From [Phialemoniopsis] sp. UDSM-2020 (taxonomy: Eukaryota > Ascomycota > Sordariomycetes > Thyridiales > Thyridiaceae), in the NCBI GenBank assembly GCA_018873225.1, contig JAEILZ010000003.1, positions 2,232,001-2,296,000 on the forward strand: a stretch of DNA of 64,000 bases. The letters run 5' to 3'. Both the position numbers and the translations under genes were made by a program. Within the stretch, counting starts at the first letter, position 1, and every line of letters begins with the position of its first letter. Below are positions 58,101 through 64,000 of the stretch, in pieces. The notes under the pieces are model-generated. The model had not been told where the DNA came from. It was given only the letters and a program-made list of their open reading frames with translations, and did not search any database.

Positions 58101-58351
58101 TCCCGGCTGTGCACTTCCTCTGCAAGCACTCCTTCCATCAGCGGTGTCTAAAGGGAGGCAGTGGCTCCGAGGGCGAGTGTCCGCTCTGCGCGCAGGCCAA
58201 CGCTACTGTAAGGGCAATCCGCCGACAACAGGAGGAGTATTCTACAAGACACGATGTTTTCAAGACGGAGCTCGAGAATAGCGAGGATAGGTTCGGCACG
58301 GTGGCCGAGTGGTTTGCCAGAGGCGTCATGAGTGTACCTAACCTGGAGTAA
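55152..58351 (+). CDS. VPS11: Vps11, HOPS/CORVET vacuolar tethering subunit
   Basis: Core subunit of the class C tethering complexes driving endosome and vacuole fusion. Six exons: 55152-55163 (MALA only), 55225-55476, 55528-55647, 55699-56340, 56400-56969 and 57023-58351, giving 974 residues. The N-terminal half is a beta-propeller (WKSFDFFEVNQVKLGDDETK, SHDGYVRIVGPRWTVIRSF, VTVAEDLSSEPVLKVWALDR across a splice). The alpha-solenoid includes RNLYHLAIELAQ and GDHLYQKGNYDDAMTQYIKA, typical of the clathrin-heavy-chain-like repeat. The C-terminus has a RING-H2 finger, CSQC..CKHSFHQRC..CPLC, preceded by a coiled coil. Vps11 RING fingers help bind Vps18. All introns have CTAAC-like branch sites. 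It lies 288 bp downstream of MLH3 in the same direction. Confidence 0.95.
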
Positions 58352-58460
58352 TTTTGCTTTCTTTTGAGAATGCCAGCACGATGTTGGCATTCGGGGTATC
58401 GTCTAGAGGTCTATAGATGTACAACAGATAAAAAAATCTGTAAATGGTGGATAAAGTCCA

Positions 58461-59799
58461 TTATGAGTCAAGGCCGAAGAGCTTGTTGAACCATTTTCCA
58501 ATTGCATCGTCTGCCAAAGGCACAGGACTGGCCTCCTTGAACAGGCCAGTCCAGTCCGTAATGCGACTGAATTGCCTTCCGACTAGTGCATTTGATACGG
58601 CCTGGTCCTGGCTGATGCTGTCAAGACTGTCGCGATAAGGAAGCCCAGAGAAGACTGCCTCCTGAATTTTGTCGTGGCGCACAGTGAACGAGGCGCGGAA
58701 CTGCCGTGGTCAGATATTAGCTCGACGGCTGGCGAAGAGGTGATTTTGTCTTACATTGTCTGAGATGCCGTTAGGCAGGTGCGGTCTCTCGCGCTCATCA
58801 CCTTCAAAAGCATGCGTGGAAAAGGTAAACTGCGGTGTTTGACCAAATATCCAATCGGGAGACTGGAGTGCAAGTCAGTAAGATGTCTTCAGTTATATTG
58901 GATGGGTAGCGTACCTTCAATTCGGCGATGCCCTCGGGGAGTTTCGGGAAGGACGACACGTCGATGTCTTTCTCTTCGAACTCCTCGTGAACATCGCTGC
59001 GTTGATACATGCGCTCAAATTCCTCTCTGACAGCGGCATAGAAATCCATCGGGCGCAGGTCAACATTGCGAATCTTGGACCGAACGCTCTCTACCCCGCG
59101 AGCCTTGACATACGGCTCGGCGGGGGACCGCAGCAGGCCTGATATGCTGGACAGGTTGTCGGACTGTAGCAGGCAGGTGCCGTGGTGCAGCGAGCGCAGG
59201 CGGGTCAGCTTGTACGCCGAGCCGGAGACCTTGAACGTCTGCCGGGCAGCAGCGCCGGAGTCGACGTCAACGACGATGTCGTGGCGCTCGTTGACGCGCG
59301 CGGCGGCCACGCCGAGCCGGCGCAGGGCCCGCACAACCATCTCGGCGTGCTTGTCGCGGTCAAAGGCCGGCGGCGGGCAGATGACGCTCCAGTTGAGGTT
59401 GCCCTGGTCGTGGAAGACGGCGCCGCCGCCCGAGCGCCTGCGCACGAGGTTGATGGGCTCTTCCGAGGAGGCGCTGCGGCGCAGGCGGGCGAGGTTGGTC
59501 TCGACCCAGGGGTTCTGGTTGCGGCCGATGACGACGCAGGGGTCGTTGGCGTAGCAGAACAGGACGGTGCTGTCCGGGCGCGAGTTCTGGAGCATGTAGT
59601 GCTCGACAGAGAGGTTGAAGTAGGGGTCCCGGCTGCGGGAGAGGTAGGACTGTATGGGGAGACCTGGGTTTGATAGCGATTGGAGGAAAGACGACGACGA
59701 TGATTTTCGGATTTGAGATGAGAAGGCTCTGTAAGGAGATGAGCATGGTGAAAGCCTCCGGATAGGGGTGGCGAGCCCCATCCGCACAGAGAAGGCCAT
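58461..59799 (-). CDS. AIM22: Lipoate-protein ligase A family (Aim22/Lip3-like)
   Basis: Transfers lipoyl or octanoyl groups to E2 and H proteins in mitochondria. Three exons, 59799-58915, 58862-58755 and 58700-58461, give 410 residues. The N-terminal ~35 residues are Arg/Ser-rich without acidic residues, a mitochondrial presequence. The BPL/LPL domain shows DPYFNLSVEHYMLQN, CVVIGRNQNPWVE and VRRRSGGGAVFHDQGNLNWS (RRSGGGAVFHD about 121-131). KVSGSAYKLTRLRSLHHGT follows, with the catalytic Lys at about 197. Exon 2 rebuilds SPDWIFGQTPQF, the conserved adenylate-binding end. The C-terminal extension is like the accessory domain. It converges on VPS11 with 109 bp between stop codons. GC content within exon 1 is very high, giving long antisense frames. 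Confidence 0.93.
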
Positions 59800-60353
59800 G
59801 AGAGACAGAAATCAACAGAGCCTCCCGCAAGTTCCTGGTGTTATGAACTACACATTTCGTGATCATTCAATGGCTGTTGTGAATACTACTTCACACAAGG
59901 TGTTGGTGTTGAGAGGAAGGAATGGTGATGATTTTCGTCATTAGCCTTGAATAGCCGCGTACAGCCAGCACGGTCTCCAGCGCTAGTGAGTTCCAGACTG
60001 AACCCAGCACAGCAGGTCCGCTCTCAGCTCCAGGCCTGTTCGCGCTAAAAGTAACACCAGCAATTGAGCCTAGCTCTTCTCCTAACATTCAATCATTGAT
60101 GCGTACTGCATGTGCAGGCGCCTAAAGATAAAGGGGTCACGGAGAAGTCTAGGAAGGCATTGCTATTTCAAATTTAAAGCTTAGCACAACACAAATATGG
60201 TACTTTATGTACAGTAATTGGGAATACACAATCTGATATGAACATGCCCTCAAGCCGATTAAATTAACTTGCGATGTCCATTGCATTCTGATCTGGACAA
60301 AGCTCTCTTGTCAACCTGGGGTCAATACAAAGTGGCAACACCGGTGCAGCTCT
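59800..60353. other. Intergenic, no supported gene
   Basis: AT-rich promoter of the lipoate ligase and 3' flank of the nitrilase gene. No frame of note. Confidence 0.6.
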
Positions 60354-61774
60354 TCAGTATGGCAGTGGGTTCAGATCAAGGCCATTGACGGCAAACTTGA
60401 ATGAGTCGTTCCTAGAACCGTATCAGCTTTTGCTGCGAGTGGAGGGTAAGAACGGAATGCTTCTTACCTGGAGTAGCTTCCCCCAACATCAAGGTCCAGT
60501 CTGCCTCTGATGCAATCGTCAAAGTCAACATCCGCAAAGACAATCTCGTCACTGTCCTCCCACTGCGGACCTGCCAGCACATCACCATATGGGTTGACTA
60601 TGCAAGACCCTCCACGGCTCAGATACTCCTTCGCCCCGTCCTGCTGGCGGGTCTGCGACTTAGCATTCGACTTGTGCTCGTCCTTGCAGAGCACGATCTC
60701 GTTGCCATCTGGATCAAAAACAGACCTCCGACGGCCGTGCTTACGCACCGGACTGTTTCCATTCGTCTGCTTGGGCGACGTCTGCTGACTATCGTGGGTC
60801 GTCGACTGATGCTCGGTATTCTGGTCATCGGCACACAGTACAATCTCGTTTCCGTCCTCGTCGATGACCGACCGTCTCCTTCTCCTAGGTCCGTCATATG
60901 GCGCAGGTTCCTCCTTGTCCTCTTCCTCGTTCGTCCCTTCGGCAATCGCGCTATCTCCCACCGTTGTAGTGGCCGACGCCTGCTTAGCGACGCACATATT
61001 GGCGCTGACGACGAAGCACCTCCCCTCAATGCCGACCGTCCGCATGAGCGACAGCCACGCATCGCGAGCGTCGGCCGTCGGCGCGAGCCACAGGTTGATG
61101 TTTTGCGCGTACAGCGCCTGCCGCACGAGCGGCATGTAGTTCTCCCAGCAGATGGCGGCCGCGAGGTTGACGCGCACGCCGCGGACCGTCGTCGACACGG
61201 CGCGCAGCGTCGAGGGCGCGCCCTGCGCCCACACGAGCCGCTCCGAGCCCGTCGGCATCACCTTGCGCCGCTTGCCCAGCGTCCCCTCCCGCGGGCACAC
61301 GTACACGGCCGCGCAGTACAGGCTGCCGCCCGCGCGCTCGATGCAGCCCGTCACGAGGAAGACGCCCGTCTCGCGCGCGATGCGCTCGAGCTCCTCGCGC
61401 GTGCCGTCGCCGGCCGGGGTCGTCTTCTTGTTGCCGCCGGCATCGCCTGCCTTGACCGCCGACTCGCCGCCGAGCTCTCGGTTGACCCACCGGGTCCCGC
61501 CGCCGGCGCCGGACTCGCCGACGATGTCGCCAAAGTCGACGGCGGACTGGAAGTAGCGCAGATACTCATCGCGGCCGGCCTCGGTGCGGCCACCGACGAC
61601 GCAGCCGAAGCTGGAGCCCCGCGGGTAGCCGCCGATGAAGGCCTCCGGGAGGAGGAGGATGTCTATGCCCTTGGCGGCGGCGCGGTGGGCGAGACGGGAG
61701 ATGAGGGCGACGGTCTCGGGCGTGGTCGCCTGAGTTGCTGGGGAGCAAGTCCCGAGGCGGATCTTGGTAGGCAT
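60354..61774 (-). CDS. Nitrilase-superfamily hydrolase with a repeated insertion
   Basis: Carbon-nitrogen hydrolase, probably converting a nitrile to acid plus ammonia. Two exons, 61774-60468 and 60411-60354, give 454 residues; splicing (GTAAGA donor, TTCTAG acceptor) adds NDSFKFAVNGLDLNPLPY in place of an early stop. The catalytic triad is Glu44 (LLLPEAFIGGYPRG), Lys171 (GKRRKVMPTGSERLVW) and Cys209 (AAICWENYMPL). The surrounding motifs are those of true nitrilases rather than amidases. Between Cys209 and the conserved SRGGSCIVNPYGDVLAGP lies a hydrophilic insertion, about residues 265-382. It contains two copies of an Arg-rich module. Usual fungal nitrilases are about 340-360 residues, so the insertion and a smaller Gly/Lys-rich loop (about 87-125) explain the extra length. 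Confidence 0.92.
60677..60880 (-). repeat. Duplicated 18-19-residue module inside the nitrilase insertion
   Basis: Copy 1 is residues 299-317 (RRRSVIDEDGNEIVLCADD) and copy 2 residues 348-366 (RRRSVFDPDGNEIVLCKDE). Thirteen or more positions are identical while the codons differ widely, so the duplication is old. RRRS resembles a basophilic-kinase site. Confidence 0.8.
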
Positions 61775-62553
61775 GGCGACTGGATATAATATGTGCTCTG
61801 CGAAGGTTTGGCTTTTGGTGGTTTAGGTGAGGTATAACCCCCCGTGGTTGTGTCTGCAGGAGCCCAGGTGAGGAAACAAGCTTGAGACTCCCGACGAGGG
61901 TGAAGTCTCGATGTCGGTGCAGGATGGCAATTGCGGAATCAGAACCAGTCCGCAATAACCGTAGAAAATGGTATGTCGTCTCGAGGATCCTTGACAAACG
62001 ATGGTAGAAGATCATGTCTCCAGTTACCCCGCTTATGGTGACAGAGACGCGGTTGTTCGCACCAAGGAAGCTTAAATAATCCACGGAACGAATCCCGAGG
62101 AGCAAGCCAGTCTAATCAACAAGACACCTCATAATCGTGATGATTCGAGAAGCGTGCACTGGACGGCCATGAGATGAATCTGTCTCATCTCTCTCTAGCT
62201 AAGCACTGACATATCGAGTGATAGATGTCCCGTGTAAGGACCCAGATCTTTTCGTGGAAGTTTGAGGAACACTGCAATTCATTTATACGAATAGTCTTAT
62301 GCTCAGTAGTATGGAAACGAGTGTGTAGCTTCCATTTCCCTCGGGATCTGCCCGGACGTGCCCGCCCCTTGGTCTATCGGCAATGTGTCAATACCGGTGA
62401 TGAGCCCCACAAGTCCGACTTACACCAAATCCCGGGCACAGGAAAGCCCCATGAGTCCTTTGTAAGATTGAGATGCATGTGAGCATGTATGCTCTGTCAA
62501 AATAAGTCAAGCTAAAACCGCTAATGAAACAAAACGCCCTGCCGTTCAAGCCC
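61775..62553. other. Intergenic, no supported gene
   Basis: Promoter of the nitrilase gene and 3' flank of the oxidoreductase gene. The frame 61566-62105 is an out-of-frame shadow crossing the nitrilase start. Confidence 0.6.
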
Positions 62554-64000
62554 TCAATCACTCATGAACAGACTGGCCAGATCAGATATGTCCATCTTCT
62601 GCACCCGATCAGGTGTCGCATAAAGATCATTAGGAAACCAATCCGCGAGTGCACCTCCCGGACGACCTGGCACTGACGGGAGCTTGTGTTGCTGCTTCCC
62701 GGTAATCATGACTCCCAAGGCCGTTCCGCAGAGCCACGCCCACACCATCCCATCGCCCGTGTAGCCCGCTGCTATCCACTCCCCCGTGCTGGCTTGCTCT
62801 ACCTTGCGCCCTGTCAAGCGATGGTCGAGCTTCCCAACGACTGGTCTGAAGTCTGCCGAGACGGCCACAACGCCTGACCAGACGCTCTTCATACGACCTC
62901 CTGAAGCGTCGTCACCCCACTTCGGGGAGAAGATTGTCGGCATGATACCCTCGAGATATGCTACTGTCAGGGTGTTCAGTTGACCGTCATCAAAGACCCC
63001 CAACTGGTCGGCTCCCTGCTTCTCAGACTGAGAGAACCCTCCCCCAAGCATGATTTCGCCTGGAGCGCCGTTGATGGTAGGACGCTGGGTGATGTAATCG
63101 AACCCGTGGCCAAACATGATCGACCACGAACGGCTGCCGTTCAGGTCTGGGAATTCCCTGCCAGGTCGCTGAGCTGACATGTGAGCGAGAATACTGGTCA
63201 TCTTGCCGCGCAAGCCAGGCACGAGCTGGGTTGAGAAGGCGTTCGTAGCGTGAACGACATGTCGGGCCCGAACGATACCACGATTGGTCTTGACTAGGTA
63301 CGGATAAGGCTCCGAACCAGGTTTTGAAGGGTTTGGAGAGCCAAGCTCGATATCTTGGACAACGGTCGACGTCTCTATACTTAGGGACTTGCTGTGACAG
63401 TTCAATAGATCCCTCCAGATGGCTGTTACAAATCTGTACGGCCACAGTGCAGCTGCAGTATAAGAGATGGCCCCGATGACATGCTCGTTCACCGAGAATT
63501 TCTGCAGCCAAGTTAGCGTCGTGCAGAACAGGTAATGGGGGGTTTGATGAGACTTACTTCACGGGCTTCCTGTGCTGTCCAGACATTCAATTCGAATTCA
63601 GGTATCCATTTTCTCATTTGCTCCACCTGGCGCAAGCCATCGGCAAGGTCCTTCTCCCCGAGATAGAAGTCGACAGACTCGACCTCGCGGCATTCAGCAA
63701 CGCCAATCTTTTCGGCCTGCGTGAGCTCAGTCAGCACCGGTAGGTGCCTGATCATGAAGCGCACGAGGGTGGCAGCTCTCTCGGGAGGTACACTCTGCAA
63801 CAATTGATCGAAAGTGACATGAGGCGAGACTTTGATATGTCCGCCGTTTCGGCCCGTCGCGCCGCTGCACAGCTGGCGGGCTTCTAGGACGACGATGCTG
63901 TCAAGAGGGTTGGAGGCATCGGTGTCGCGCTCGGCTAGTACGGATCTGGCAATCGCAGCGCCAGTGATGCCCGAGCCGATGATGACGACGTCGGCGCGGT
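62554..64000 (-). CDS. FAD-dependent oxidoreductase (DAO family), 5' end outside window
   Basis: Flavoprotein of the D-amino-acid oxidase/glycine oxidase-like family, oxidising an amine or amino acid. Partial: exons visible are 64000-63558 (open at the edge) and 63501-62554, joined over a 56-nt intron with a GCTAAC branch. The visible part begins RADVVIIGSGITGAAIA, the Rossmann FAD-binding GxGxxG, so only a short N-terminus is missing. Then come EARQLCSGATGRNGGHIKVS (FAD-contacting), RARHVVHATNAFS (the ATG-like motif) and the C-terminal GEWIAAGYTGDGMVWAWLCG. The last is the conserved G-x-x-G-x-G-x-x block of the family. No membrane helix. At least 463 residues. Substrate cannot be read from the sequence. 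Confidence 0.9.

Noticed and set aside
59066..59673. Two plus-strand frames of about 160 codons
   Set aside because: Antisense shadows of exon 1 of the lipoate ligase, where third-position GC is very high.
60674..61789. 371-codon plus-strand frame
   Set aside because: Antisense shadow of the GC-rich nitrilase gene, made almost wholly of Arg, Ala, Gly, Val and Asp.
1..64000. tRNA genes, rRNA, transposons, CRISPR arrays
   Set aside because: None seen by eye on either strand. There is no transposase-like frame and no long terminal or inverted repeat pair. A tRNA or repeat-finding program would be needed for certainty.

Overview
The window is nuclear DNA of a filamentous ascomycete (Pezizomycotina, most likely a Sordariomycete). 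The evidence is the gene style: many spliced genes whose introns are mostly 50-90 nt, with GT-AG ends and CTAAC/CTGAC-like branch sites, and fungal orthologues such as Sda1, Hri1, Mlh3, Vps11, the lipoate ligase Aim22 and a fungal bZIP factor. I rebuilt exon structures by joining frames at splice consensus sites and checking that phase and family homology agree. They are models from sequence alone.

Layout. 0-6 kb: HMG-CoA lyase (-) and a secreted GH78 alpha-L-rhamnosidase (+). 6-15 kb: two doubtful small ORFs, a cytochrome P450 with a GC-AG intron, an F-box-like/ankyrin protein, and a small two-exon ABM-domain monooxygenase whose exons are masked by longer antisense frames. 15-23 kb: ribosome-biogenesis protein Sda1 (+) and a large secreted GH106-like alpha-L-rhamnosidase (+). 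23-33 kb: a small secreted-type histidine phosphatase, a DHA2-type MFS transporter, a 744-residue membrane protein of unknown role, a short secreted repeat protein that looks like a ribosomally made peptide precursor, a divergently transcribed UstYa-type (DUF3328) oxidase, and a C2H2 zinc-finger factor broken by an in-frame TAG. 33-44 kb: a bZIP factor behind a 3-kb gene-free leader, a second MFS transporter, Hri1, and an intracellular-type alpha-amylase. 46-64 kb: two low-complexity fungal proteins, Mlh3, Vps11, lipoate-protein ligase, a nitrilase with a repeated insertion, and an FAD oxidoreductase cut by the window edge.

The most interesting part is 23.7-32.9 kb, a candidate fungal RiPP locus. 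The precursor candidate (28976-29421, minus) has a signal peptide and two perfect copies of a ten-residue motif (DLYIPALYES) plus a related third unit. The two perfect copies differ at six of ten codons, all synonymously, so the peptide itself appears to be under selection. It shares a 716-bp divergent promoter with a UstYa-family enzyme carrying two HxxHC motifs, the family that oxidatively cyclises such core peptides. The DHA2 transporter is a plausible exporter and the interrupted C2H2 factor a plausible regulator. I see no S41 peptidase, tyrosinase or methyltransferase here, so the product would have to be simple or be finished by genes elsewhere.

The rest is a mix of housekeeping genes (leucine degradation, ribosome assembly, DNA repair, vacuolar fusion, lipoylation) and carbohydrate- or nitrile-active enzymes fitting a plant-associated or saprotrophic life.
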